Part shown: piece by piece, positions 30,225 through 38,474 of the stretch
Layout: each line of letters begins with the position of its first letter
Numbering within the stretch: the stretch's first letter is position 1
Assembly: GCA_963696025.1 (NCBI GenBank)
Contig: CAVOII010000010.1
Span: 558,001 to 622,000 of the forward strand
DNA length: 64,000 bases
Source: JABCYV01 sp963696025
Lineage (GTDB): Bacteria; Acidobacteriota; Terriglobia; Terriglobales; Acidobacteriaceae
Direction: 5' to 3'
Position numbers and translations under genes: made by a program
Notes under the pieces: generated by a model
What the model was told of the DNA's origin: nothing
Seen by the model: only the letters and a program-made list of their open reading frames with translations
The model's database searches: none

Positions 30225-31712
30225 CTAGCTGGGTTTCCAACGTAAAACCGGTTTCCGGGCCGCCGCGGTTTCATCGAGCCTTGACACTCGCGTCGTGTGC
30301 GGCGCATCCAGCACCATCTGCGGATCTTCTTGCACTTCGTCCGCTATGAACTTCATCGCTTCAATAAATAGATCAAGCTCCTCCTTCGACTCGCTTTCGG
30401 TAGGCTCGATCATCAAGGCTCCGGATACGATCAGCGGAAATGCCGTCGTATAAGGATGGAAGCCGTAATCAATCAGCCGCTTGGCGATGTCCATAGTCTT
30501 CACGCCCTTCTTAGCCTGCACTTTGTCGCTGAAGACGACTTCATGCATGGTTGGGGTTGAGTAAGGAAGATCGTAGATACTTTCCAATCCTTTGCGGATG
30601 TAATTCGCGTTGAGCACGGCGTCTTCCGTGGTTTGGCGTAACCCATCAGGGCCGTTCGCCAAGGTGTACGCCAGGGCCCTCACGAACATTCCGAAGTTGC
30701 CGTAAAACGCGCGCACCCGGCCGACGGACTGCGGCCGGTTGTAGTCGAAGCCGAGCATGCCGCCTGTTTTCGTAGTGACGACTGGCGTGGGAAGAAACGG
30801 TTCCAGGATGCGCTTCACCGCTACTGGACCTGACCCAGGTCCGCCTCCGCCGTGAGGCGTGGAGAAAGTCTTGTGCAGGTTAAGGTGCATCAGATCCACG
30901 CCGAAATCGCCGGGCCGCACTTTCCCTACCAGCGCGTTCATGTTGGCGCCGTCCATGTAGAGCAGGCCGCCTTTGGCGTGCATGATGTCGGCAATCTTGT
31001 GGATTTCCTGCTCAAAAACGCCCAGCGTGTTGGGATTGGTCAGCATCAGTGCAGCGACGTCCTCGTTCATCTGTGTCTGGAGCGCTGCGACATCCACCAT
31101 GCCTCGCGAGTTCGACTTAAGATTCTCCACGGCGTAGTTGACCATCGCGGCAGTCGCTGGGTTAGTGCCGTGAGCGGAGTCGGGAATCAGAATCTTTTTT
31201 CGCGGAGCACCCTTCGACTGGTGATAGGCGCGCACCATAAGCAAGCCCGTCAGTTCGCCGTGCGCGCCAGCAGCGGGTTGTAGCGTGATGGCGTCCATGC
31301 CAGTGATTTCGGTCAGGCAGTCACTGAGCGTCTTCATGATGCGCAAAGCGCCTTGCGAAATTCGCTCCGGCTGGTAAGGATGCGCGTTGGCCAGACCATC
31401 AAGGCGTGCGACCACTTCGTTCACGCGCGGGTTGTACTTCATGGTGCAGGAGCCCAGCGGGTACATTCCGAGATCGATGGCGTAGTTCCAGGTGGAAAGC
31501 CGGGTGAAGTGGCGGATGATTTCGATCTCACTCAGCTCGGGCATATTGCCCAGATCTCTTCTTTCGCTCGACCCCAGAAGCTTTGACGTGTCCACTTCGG
31601 GGACATCCAGCGGCGGCAGCTTCCACGCAGCTTTCCCGGGCGATGACTTCTCGAAGATCAAGCCTTCATTCTGGTTGACGTGACAGGTGGCTTTGCGAGT
31701 GGCGTGCTTCAT
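30225..31712 (-). CDS. gcvPB: Glycine dehydrogenase (decarboxylating) subunit 2
   Basis: The protein has 495 residues and is the PLP-binding half of the split P-protein. It decarboxylates glycine and passes the aminomethyl group to lipoyl-GcvH. The PLP lysine lies in 'DLMHLNLHKTFSTPHGGGGP'. 'LGSCTMKYNPRVNEVVA' and 'LQPAAGAHGELTGLLMVRAY' are also typical. Its ATG overlaps the gcvPA stop by four bases, giving coupled, equimolar translation. It is the last gene of the gcvT-gcvH-gcvPA-gcvPB operon. Confidence 0.97.
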   Translation of the reverse strand: MKHATRKATCHVNQNEGLIFEKSSPGKAAWKLPPLDVPEVDTSKLLGSSERRDLGNMPELSEIEIIRHFTRLSTWNYAIDLGMYPLGSCTMKYNPRVNEVVARLDGLANAHPYQPERISQGALRIMKTLSDCLTEITGMDAITLQPAAGAHGELTGLLMVRAYHQSKGAPRKKILIPDSAHGTNPATAAMVNYAVENLKSNSRGMVDVAALQTQMNEDVAALMLTNPNTLGVFEQEIHKIADIMHAKGGLLYMDGANMNALVGKVRPGDFGVDLMHLNLHKTFSTPHGGGGPGSGPVAVKRILEPFLPTPVVTTKTGGMLGFDYNRPQSVGRVRAFYGNFGMFVRALAYTLANGPDGLRQTTEDAVLNANYIRKGLESIYDLPYSTPTMHEVVFSDKVQAKKGVKTMDIAKRLIDYGFHPYTTAFPLIVSGALMIEPTESESKEELDLFIEAMKFIADEVQEDPQMVLDAPHTTRVSRLDETAAARKPVLRWKPS

Positions 31713-33088
31713 CGCGCCACTTCCTGGACATCGCTTTCGGTGTCGGTTCCGACCGAGCCATGGCTCTCACCAACCACCCCCGCCGCCCTGTCGATGACTG
31801 TGCGCGCGGTCAACTCGGTGCAGCACCACAGCGCGGCATTGCCGAGTTCCGGATAGAACTTCCGCAGCGGAAGCCCGCCGACAATCTTGTGTCCCAGAAG
31901 GCGACTGTTGATGGCGTAAGGATCTTCCTGGGTCTCGACCACGAATTCGTTGAAGCGGGGCGCTCCAGAGAACAGCAATTTCGCATGTTTCCCGAACCGT
32001 TCCACGGCGTAAGCCGTCTTGGCCAGATTCTGCTTCGCTAATTCACGCAGTCCGACTTTGCCGTAGATCGTCATGAAAATATTGACCATTAGCGCGACGA
32101 GAGCCTGATTCGTACAAATATTCGACGTGGCCTTTTCGCGCCGGATGTGCTGCTCGCGAGTGGCCAGTGTCAGGACGAATCCGCGCTTGCCGTCTCTGTC
32201 GGTGGTCTGGCCGACGAGACGACCCGGCATCTGCCGAACGAACTGTTCGCGCGTCGCGATCACGCCGCAGTACGGCCCTCCGAAACCGAGTGGCACACCG
32301 AACGATTGCGCTTCCATCGCGATCACATCCGCCTGGCGGGGAGGCTCGACGATGCCGAGCGAAACTGCTTCCGCGATCGAGACCACCACCATGGCTCCTT
32401 TCTTATGCGCGATGTCGGCGACGGCTGCTACGTCTTCGATGGTTCCGAAAAAGTTTGGTGATTGAACAAGGACGCAAGCCGTTTCCTGGGTGATGGATTT
32501 CTCCAGAGCTTTCAGGTCGAGCCGGCCGCTGTCGGTGAATGGCACGGTGTTCAGCGGTAGACCTTGATGGTGCGCATAAGTCTCCAGCACTTCGCGATAT
32601 TCCGGATGCAGACTGCGCGCGATTACGACGGAACGCCGGCCAGTGAGGCGGACCGCCATCATTACCGCTTCGGCAGCTGCCGTGGAGCCGTCATACATGG
32701 ACGCGTTAGCCACTTCCATGCCGGTGAGTTCGCAGATCATGGTCTGAAATTCAAAAATGGACTGCAGCGTCCCCTGTGAGATCTCAGCTTGGTAAGGGGT
32801 GTAAGCAGTGAGAAACTCGCCGCGGGAGATGAGCGCGTCAATGATAACCGGACGATAGTGATAGTATGCGCCGGCCCCCAAAAACGTGGCATAGCCGTCT
32901 CCATTTTCGTGGGAGCGTTCGCGGAACCAATCCACAATTTCGGATTCCGCCATCTGACGCGGCACATTGAGATCGCGCTCCAACCGGTATTCGGCGGGGA
33001 TCGACGCGAAGAGGTCATTGATCGAGCGCGCGCCAATGGCTTTCAACATGGCTTCGCGGTCAGCAGGTGATTTCGGCAAATAGCGCAT
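31709..33088 (-). CDS. gcvPA: Glycine dehydrogenase (decarboxylating) subunit 1
   Basis: The protein has 459 residues and is the N-terminal half of the split glycine decarboxylase. The start 'MRYLPKSPADREAMLKAIGA' is the standard beginning, so ATG 33088 is preferred to the longer frame reaching 33181. Hallmarks include 'FLGAGAYYHYRPVIIDALIS', 'TPYQAEISQGTLQSIFEFQT' and 'SMYDGSTAAAEAVMMAVRLT'. It pairs with GcvPB as an alpha2beta2 enzyme. Confidence 0.97.
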   Translation of the reverse strand: MRYLPKSPADREAMLKAIGARSINDLFASIPAEYRLERDLNVPRQMAESEIVDWFRERSHENGDGYATFLGAGAYYHYRPVIIDALISRGEFLTAYTPYQAEISQGTLQSIFEFQTMICELTGMEVANASMYDGSTAAAEAVMMAVRLTGRRSVVIARSLHPEYREVLETYAHHQGLPLNTVPFTDSGRLDLKALEKSITQETACVLVQSPNFFGTIEDVAAVADIAHKKGAMVVVSIAEAVSLGIVEPPRQADVIAMEAQSFGVPLGFGGPYCGVIATREQFVRQMPGRLVGQTTDRDGKRGFVLTLATREQHIRREKATSNICTNQALVALMVNIFMTIYGKVGLRELAKQNLAKTAYAVERFGKHAKLLFSGAPRFNEFVVETQEDPYAINSRLLGHKIVGGLPLRKFYPELGNAALWCCTELTARTVIDRAAGVVGESHGSVGTDTESDVQEVAR

Positions 33089-33146
33089 AAGGACTTTACT
33101 TAGATGTAACTCGCGGTCAGTTTGATTGCGGGACTCGCGGCGGAGC

Positions 33147-33536
33147 TCAATGTCCCGCCTCCTCCGCGACGAACTTCTCATAGTCAGCGGCGGAGAGCAG
33201 TGAATTCAGTTCGCTCGGATCTTTCATTGCGACCTTAATCAGCCACGCGGCATGGGCATCTTTGTTGATCTCTTCAGGCGCAGTAGCGAGCTCGCCGTTG
33301 ACCTCGGTCACTGTGCCCGAGGCGGGAGCGTAAAGATCAGACACAGCTTTGACCGATTCGATCGTGCCGAACGTTTTGCCCGCTGTGGTCTGCGAGCCAA
33401 CTTTAGGCAATTCGGCGAATACGATGTCCCCCAGGGACTGCTGCGCATAGTCCGTGATGCCGATAGTCGCATTCTTGCCGTCGGCTTTGATCCACTCGTG
33501 CTCTTTGGTGTACTTGAAGTCGCTCGGATAAGGCAT
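33147..33536 (-). CDS. gcvH: Glycine cleavage system H protein
   Basis: The protein has 129 residues and is the lipoyl carrier of the glycine cleavage system. The lipoylated Lys63 is in 'FGTIESVKAVSDLYAPASG', and 'IGITDYAQQSLGDIVFAELP' is typical. AAGGAAG precedes the ATG. It lies between gcvT and gcvPA on the same strand. Confidence 0.98.
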   Translation of the reverse strand: MPYPSDFKYTKEHEWIKADGKNATIGITDYAQQSLGDIVFAELPKVGSQTTAGKTFGTIESVKAVSDLYAPASGTVTEVNGELATAPEEINKDAHAAWLIKVAMKDPSELNSLLSAADYEKFVAEEAGH

Positions 33537-33571
33537 GATCTTCCTTTGTGTACCTTTGTGTTCTTAGTGGT

Positions 33572-34723
33572 TCAAGCCTTTTTTGGCCGCTTGTAGAACG
33601 GTGTCGGCACCACCTGAGCCTTGACTCCCTGGCCGCGAATCTCCACCTTCACCGTCGATCCGACATTCGCAAGCCTCGGCGGGACATACACCAGCGCAAT
33701 GTTCTTCTTCAAAAATGGCGCAGGAGAACCGCTGGTAACGTAGCCAATTTCACGTCCATCGTCGTCCAGGACTTTGTATCCATCGCGGGCGATGCCGCGC
33801 TCGACCATTTCCAGACCCACCAGGGTGCGTTGTAAAGCGCTGGCCTTCGCTTTCTCCAACGCGTCCCGGCCAATAAACTCCGGCTTCTGCATCTTGCAAA
33901 AGCGGTCCAGAGCCGCTTCCCACACATTGATTGTGTCAGAAATCTCGTGCCCATAGAGCGGCAGCTTGGCCTCCAGGCGGAGGGTGTTGCGCGCTCCCAA
34001 ACCGCAAGGCAGGGCACCAAATTCCTTGCCGGCCCGCAGAATTTCGTTCCACACCCGAGCACTCGTAGCCTCGTCCGCTGGAATGTAGATTTCGAATCCG
34101 TCTTCGCCGGTATATCCGGTGCGCGCGATGAGGATATTCTTGAGCCCGCACACTGTGCCTCGCGTGAGCCAGTAAAACTTGACCGCACCGAGATCGGCGT
34201 CGGTGAGCTTCTGCAACAGATTGACGCCTTTGGGACCCTGAATGGCAATCTGCGTGAAGTTATCCGACAGATTCTCAACCTTGCAGTCGAACTCGCGAGT
34301 GTTGTCGCGCACCCAATTGAAGTCTTTCTCCCTCGTTCCGGCATTGATCACCAGCAAATAATCGTCCTCGCCGAGGCGATGCACAATTACGTCGTCCACA
34401 AACGTGCCCTGCGGATAGAGAAGCGCCGAATATTGCGCCTGTCCCACAGCCAACCGAGAGGCGTCGTTCATGGAGATATGCTGGACGGCGGCGAGTGCCT
34501 CGCGCCCGGCCAGGCGAATATCACCCATGTGACTGACGTCGAAGATGCCCACGCCGGTGCGCACCGCATTGTGCTCAGCGATAATGCCGCCCGCCGAAGA
34601 ATATTCGACGGGCATATCCCAGCCATTGAAATCCACCATCTTCGCGCCCATCTGGCGATGGACGGCGTTAAGCGCAGTCTTGCGAACGGTTGGCGTGGTC
34701 GCCGCAACAGCGGGCAATGACAA
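33572..34723 (-). CDS. gcvT: Aminomethyltransferase (glycine cleavage T protein)
   Basis: The protein has 383 residues. It transfers the methylene group from aminomethyl-GcvH to tetrahydrofolate, releasing ammonia. It shows 'MVDFNGWDMPVEYSSAGGII', 'GIFDVSHMGDIRLAGREALA', 'SRTGYTGEDGFEIYI'-like sequence and the C-terminal barrel 'RDGYKVLDDDGREIGYVTSG'. The start is a TTG at 34723 with GAGG six bases upstream. It is the first gene of the operon; the 300-bp upstream region has a dispersed repeat and no recognisable glycine riboswitch. Confidence 0.97.
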   Translation of the reverse strand: MSLPAVAATTPTVRKTALNAVHRQMGAKMVDFNGWDMPVEYSSAGGIIAEHNAVRTGVGIFDVSHMGDIRLAGREALAAVQHISMNDASRLAVGQAQYSALLYPQGTFVDDVIVHRLGEDDYLLVINAGTREKDFNWVRDNTREFDCKVENLSDNFTQIAIQGPKGVNLLQKLTDADLGAVKFYWLTRGTVCGLKNILIARTGYTGEDGFEIYIPADEATSARVWNEILRAGKEFGALPCGLGARNTLRLEAKLPLYGHEISDTINVWEAALDRFCKMQKPEFIGRDALEKAKASALQRTLVGLEMVERGIARDGYKVLDDDGREIGYVTSGSPAPFLKKNIALVYVPPRLANVGSTVKVEIRGQGVKAQVVPTPFYKRPKKA

Positions 34724-34864
34724 AGAAGACCTCGATCAAAGGCAGCGCATGCCGGGATGGTGAGACCAATTACCGTAACACGCGAGCGGCGGCGGCTTCA
34801 ACCGGAGCGGACGCTGGCGGGCCAGTGGCGCTGTTTGAGCACTAACAGCCTGCAACCTCTGCAG

Positions 34865-34915
34865 GCATCATCCCGAGCGCAGCCGCTTTTCCGGCGGAGC
34901 GAGGGATCTCGCGTG
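34865..34915 (+). repeat. Dispersed 'ATCATCCCGAGCGCAG' repeat
   Basis: GCATCATCCCGAGCGCAGCCG, then CGGCGGAGCGAGGGATCTCG: the short form of the TCATCC family, with imperfect inverted arms. It lies between gcvT and the cysteine-rich gene. Confidence 0.55.
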
Positions 34916-35018
34916 CATCGCCATGGTAATTCAGAAGCATAATGCACCACCACGCCGGCCTTCGGGCCAGTTACCAACGGAACTTTCACTCTCACGAGAC
35001 CCGCGCTACAGTTCGCCC

Positions 35019-35198
35019 ATGGCTATCACTACCAAGAACAAGTGCCGTTGCATGCAGTGCGAGATGCCCGAGGACAAGTGCGACTGCGAGAAGTACTGCT
35101 GTCTGTGCCAGGGTCAAGTGGGTGTACGCCTATGCGAGGACTCCTTTTACTACTGTCCACCGTGCCGCGAAGCTTGCAACTACAAAGTGTCCGACTAG
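35019..35198 (+). CDS. Cysteine-rich miniprotein (12 Cys in 59 residues)
   Basis: The frame encodes 59 residues from ATG 35019. Cysteines occur as CxC-x2-C ('CRCMQC'), CxC ('CDC'), 'CCLC' and a C-terminal 'YCPPCREAC'. This spacing suggests binding of two or more zinc or iron ions, as in zinc ribbons and rubredoxin-like folds, or a metallothionein-like role. There is no signal peptide. No family recognised. It stands alone between the gcv operon and an exported NTF2-like gene. Cys density and codon regularity argue that it is real despite its size. Confidence 0.75.
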   Translation: MAITTKNKCRCMQCEMPEDKCDCEKYCCLCQGQVGVRLCEDSFYYCPPCREACNYKVSD

Positions 35199-35301
35199 CC
35201 GTATTTGTGAACCTCTGATCCAACGATTCGAGCAAGCAGTTGATGGAATTATGATTCAAGGTGTGCTGGGCGGCCTGCCGAGGATATCCCCCTTACACTC
35301 A

Positions 35302-35784
35302 CTATTTCAGTCGGGGATTGGGTACGGCGGAATGCGCCACAATCTTCCACTCTCCTTCTATTCTTTTTATTACTATGAGGTAATTGCCTTCGGCAACATG
35401 ATTGCGAAAATCTTCGTTGTACGCCCCGGTGTCGTAGCCAAGGTCTCCGGAGCCTTCCGCGTGCAGGCTGTAGACAACGTAGTTATGCGCCTGCGCAGTA
35501 ATAGAGCGCTGCAAGTCGGCCAGAATGGTGTCGCGGTTGTGCAGGGAGCCATTCCCTCGCATCAGCACCGCTTCCGGTGCGTACAAGGCCGCGACTTTGT
35601 CGGCGTGCCCCGCGTTGAACTCCTGCACCCAGGTGTCACGGATTCTCTTGATTGCGGTGGCGAAGCCTTCGGTCTTGCTGGCCTCTCCGCTGGTGGCACG
35701 CTTGGCGGAAACTTGGCCCCATACAACGGTGCTAGCAAGCAGGCTAACTAGCATTACGCGAGGTAAAGCTGAGGTGCGGTGCAT
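35302..35784 (-). CDS. Exported NTF2/SnoaL-like protein (DUF4440 type)
   Basis: The protein has 160 residues from ATG 35784, which has a near-perfect AAGGAGG. A signal peptide ('RVMLVSLLASTVVWGQVSA') precedes a DUF4440/SgcJ-type NTF2 fold: 'IKRIRDTWVQEFNAGHADKV', 'LYAPEAVLMRGNG', 'NYLIVIKRIEGEWKIVAHSA'. Family members range from enzymes to ligand-binding proteins; the role here is unknown. Confidence 0.88.
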   Translation of the reverse strand: MHRTSALPRVMLVSLLASTVVWGQVSAKRATSGEASKTEGFATAIKRIRDTWVQEFNAGHADKVAALYAPEAVLMRGNGSLHNRDTILADLQRSITAQAHNYVVYSLHAEGSGDLGYDTGAYNEDFRNHVAEGNYLIVIKRIEGEWKIVAHSAVPNPRLK

Positions 35785-35873
35785 TTCTGCCTCCTTACGT
35801 AAGCATGGCAAAGTTGGGTTCGTGCTGCAACGCTGTTGATAAATCGGCACATTACACCGACCAACGACGCTAC

Positions 35874-37490
35874 TCAAACCACCACCGCTTCTTTGTATTC
35901 CCCAAACACCTTGCGCATGGTGTCCGAAATTTCGCCGACGGTGGCGTAGGCCTCGACTGCACCCAAGATGCGGGGCATAAGATTTGCTCCGGAGCGGGCA
36001 GCTTCTTCGATTTGGCGCAGGGAATCTTTCCAGGGGCGAGGATCGCGGCGGGCGCGGAGAGCTTTCAGGCGTTCGACCTGCTTGCGTTCGAGGGATTCGT
36101 CGATACGCTGAATTGGAATCGTCTTTTCTTCGTCCACGGTAAAGCGGTTCACGCCTACTACGACAGCTTCTTCGCGGTCCACCTGTTGCTGGAATTCGTA
36201 GGCGGCGTTTTGGATTTCCTGTTGTACGTAGCCGCGTTCGATGGCTTTCAGCATGCCGCCGAGCGCGTCAATTTTCTCCAGATAAGCGGTCGCGCGCTTC
36301 TCAATTTCGTTGGTGAGGGTTTCGATGTAATACGACCCGGCCAGGGGATCGACGGTTTGCGGAACACCCGATTCGTAAGCCACGATCTGCTGGGTGCGCA
36401 GAGCGATTCGAGCCGCTTGCTCGGTGGGAAGCGCCAATGCTTCGTCGTATCCATTGGTATGCAACGACTGAGTCCCGCCAAGAACCGCGGCCAGCGCCTG
36501 AATTGCGGTACGGACAATGTTGTTTTCCGGTTGCTGCGCGGTCAGCGTGGATCCTGCGGTTTGGGCGTGGAAGCGCAGCATCCAGGAGCGTCGATTCTTG
36601 GCCTTGAAATGCTCCTTCATAATACGGGCCCACATGCGGCGCGCAGCACGGAACTTGGCCACTTCTTCCAGAAAATTATTGTGCGCGTTGAAGAAGAATG
36701 AAATGCGGGGAGCGAAGTTGTCGACGTCGAGCCCAGCATTGATCGCAGCCTGCACGTAGGCAATGCCGTTGCCCAGAGTGAACGCCACTTCCTGCACGGC
36801 CGTGGATCCGGCTTCGCGCATATGATAGCCGGAGATGGAAATCGTATTCCACTCGGGAACGTGTTCGTTGGTCCAGGCAAACATGTCGGTGATGATGCGC
36901 ATGGCCTCGCGAATGGGATAAATATACGTCCCTCTCGAAATGTATTCTTTTAGAACATCGTTTTGCACGGTGCCGGAGAGCTGGCGAATATCCGCGCCCT
37001 GGCGGCGAGCGACCGCGACGTAAAGCGCCAGCAGAATCGAGCCGGTGGCATTGATAGTCATCGAAGTCGAAATCCCGGTCAGATCAATCCCTTCGAATAG
37101 ACGCTGCATGTCTTCGATGGAATCAATGGCTACGCCGACTTTGCCAACTTCGCCCACGGCCAGCACATTGTCCGAATCCAGCCCGATTTGCGTGGGCAAG
37201 TCGAATGCGACGGACAAGCCAGTGGTGCCGTGGGCCAGCAAATATTTGTAGCGTTTGTTGGATTCTTCCGCGTCGCCCATGCCGGCATACTGGCGCATGG
37301 TCCAGAGGCGGCCGCGATACATCGTGGCCTGCACACCGCGAGTGTAGGGAAACTGCCCGGGATAACCGACGGTGCCCTCCAGGTTCGAACCTTCGAGGTC
37401 AGCCGGCGTGTATAGGGAGCGAATGGGAATGTGGGAAGAAGTCTGTGCGTCGACAGGCTTGGGGTTGGCGATTTTGAGCTTGTCGATCAT
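35874..37490 (-). CDS. Methylmalonyl-CoA mutase large (substrate-binding) subunit, no B12 domain
   Basis: The protein has 538 residues. The TIM-barrel half of the mutase interconverts methylmalonyl-CoA and succinyl-CoA with adenosylcobalamin. Family sequence includes 'YPGQFPYTRGVQATMYRGRL', 'WTMRQYAGMGDAEESNKRYK', 'ISISGYHMREAGSTAVQEVA' and 'RFHAQTAGSTLTAQQPENNI'. The protein ends where a C-terminal cobalamin domain (DxHxxG) would begin, so a separate B12-binding subunit must be encoded elsewhere; none is in this window. It could serve propionate or odd-chain fatty-acid breakdown. A related isobutyryl-CoA-type mutase is possible. Confidence 0.92.
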   Translation of the reverse strand: MIDKLKIANPKPVDAQTSSHIPIRSLYTPADLEGSNLEGTVGYPGQFPYTRGVQATMYRGRLWTMRQYAGMGDAEESNKRYKYLLAHGTTGLSVAFDLPTQIGLDSDNVLAVGEVGKVGVAIDSIEDMQRLFEGIDLTGISTSMTINATGSILLALYVAVARRQGADIRQLSGTVQNDVLKEYISRGTYIYPIREAMRIITDMFAWTNEHVPEWNTISISGYHMREAGSTAVQEVAFTLGNGIAYVQAAINAGLDVDNFAPRISFFFNAHNNFLEEVAKFRAARRMWARIMKEHFKAKNRRSWMLRFHAQTAGSTLTAQQPENNIVRTAIQALAAVLGGTQSLHTNGYDEALALPTEQAARIALRTQQIVAYESGVPQTVDPLAGSYYIETLTNEIEKRATAYLEKIDALGGMLKAIERGYVQQEIQNAAYEFQQQVDREEAVVVGVNRFTVDEEKTIPIQRIDESLERKQVERLKALRARRDPRPWKDSLRQIEEAARSGANLMPRILGAVEAYATVGEISDTMRKVFGEYKEAVVV

Positions 37491-37505
37491 CGGTCGTCGC
37501 GAAAA

Positions 37506-37616
37506 GCTTCAACCACTAAGACCACGCGGGTACACAAAGAAAGTCTCACGGCTCACCGGCACGGCTGGACGGTCGAGATTTTCCTTCGTGACTTTGTGCC
37601 CTTTGTGGTTCGAGGC
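37506..37616. repeat. Dispersed 'AACCACTAAGACCAC...CTTTGTGGTT' repeat
   Basis: CAACCACTAAGACCACGC (from about 37510) and TTTGTGCCCTTTGTGGTTCG (from about 37591) are inverted, imperfectly complementary arms. A half copy, CTTTGTGTTCTTAGTGGTTC, sits at 33550-33570 between gcvH and gcvT. Confidence 0.5.
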
Positions 37617-37948
37617 TAACTTTTCTTCCGCACCCTCCAAAACGAACTCACGCCAAACCAGCCGAACGTCAATGTGAAAATAATTGCGAGCAGGACTCGG
37701 CCTGAAGTGGTCTGGCCAATTTGATATCTGTGATACTCGCGGACGAACGCCCCCGCGCCGATGGCCGCTAAGAATAGGAAAACAAAGCCTGTGACTTCCA
37801 GCCAGAGCTGGCTCAGCACGCGTCCCCAGGTGCTGGCCGTGGCGCGAGCAGCTCTCAGGACGGCACCCACCGTCCGATTGCGTCCGGCTTGTTGAAGCGC
37901 AACGCGCGCGAATATGCTAATTTTGCGGGCCGTCGAGACATTTGCCAT
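37616..37948 (-). CDS. Small membrane protein of unknown function
   Basis: The protein has 110 residues with two predicted membrane helices ('LEVTGFVFLFLAAIGAGAFV' and 'GRVLLAIIFTLTFGWFGVSS') and basic ends. No family recognised. It is upstream of the mutase gene on the same strand, separated by a dispersed repeat. Confidence 0.65.
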   Translation of the reverse strand: MANVSTARKISIFARVALQQAGRNRTVGAVLRAARATASTWGRVLSQLWLEVTGFVFLFLAAIGAGAFVREYHRYQIGQTTSGRVLLAIIFTLTFGWFGVSSFWRVRKKS

Positions 37949-38116
37949 TCATCGTCGATTTTAGCAGTGTTCAGAGGTACAATAACGCGCTGGAATAACA
38001 GCGAGCGTCACAAAACGCTGACCCTGCATCTAAAGGGCAGGGAATTGATGGGATTCAGGAGAGGACGCCTCAGGGCGCCGGCGAAAGGTCGCCGCTAATT
38101 TCGGCAAGGGGGCCAC

Positions 38117-38404
38117 GTGGACCAGCAACTGAAGCAGTTAATGAAGGAACTGGGCGAAGCGATTAATGAGTCTTTGGCGGACTCCGAGCAAATTGCCGAA
38201 GTCGTTACCAAAATCAAAGACGGCGGATACGACATTTTCCTGGTGCTGGAGGCCACGATCGGGGTGAGCAAGCCGGGTGAAAAATCCAGCGACAAGACAT
38301 CCATGGTGACCACGCTGACCAGTAATCCTGAATTTAAGATCAGCGATCAGGACCTCAAATTCCTGAAATCATTGCGCATTAAGATTGAAAACGACGCGGC
38401 TTAG
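38117..38404 (+). CDS. Small soluble protein of unknown function
   Basis: The protein has 95 residues from a GTG with AAGGGGG upstream. N-terminal acidic helix ('QLKQLMKELGEAINESLADS'), then mixed alpha/beta ('KIKDGGYDIFLVLEATIGVS', 'NPEFKISDQDLKFLKSLRIK'). No Cys, signal or membrane segment, and no family recognised. The good ribosome site and balanced composition support a real gene. Confidence 0.7.
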   Translation: MDQQLKQLMKELGEAINESLADSEQIAEVVTKIKDGGYDIFLVLEATIGVSKPGEKSSDKTSMVTTLTSNPEFKISDQDLKFLKSLRIKIENDAA

Positions 38405-38474
38405 AAAACCCCCCGGCCACCCGCACAACCTGCACTATTTCTAGGCACTTCATCGGGAGCTTCTCGTTCTCTGG

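Noticed and set aside
34724..35018. Glycine riboswitch upstream of gcvT
   Set aside because: No GGAGAG...CGCCGAAGG-type aptamer cores were seen on the minus strand; only a dispersed repeat and unpaired sequence.
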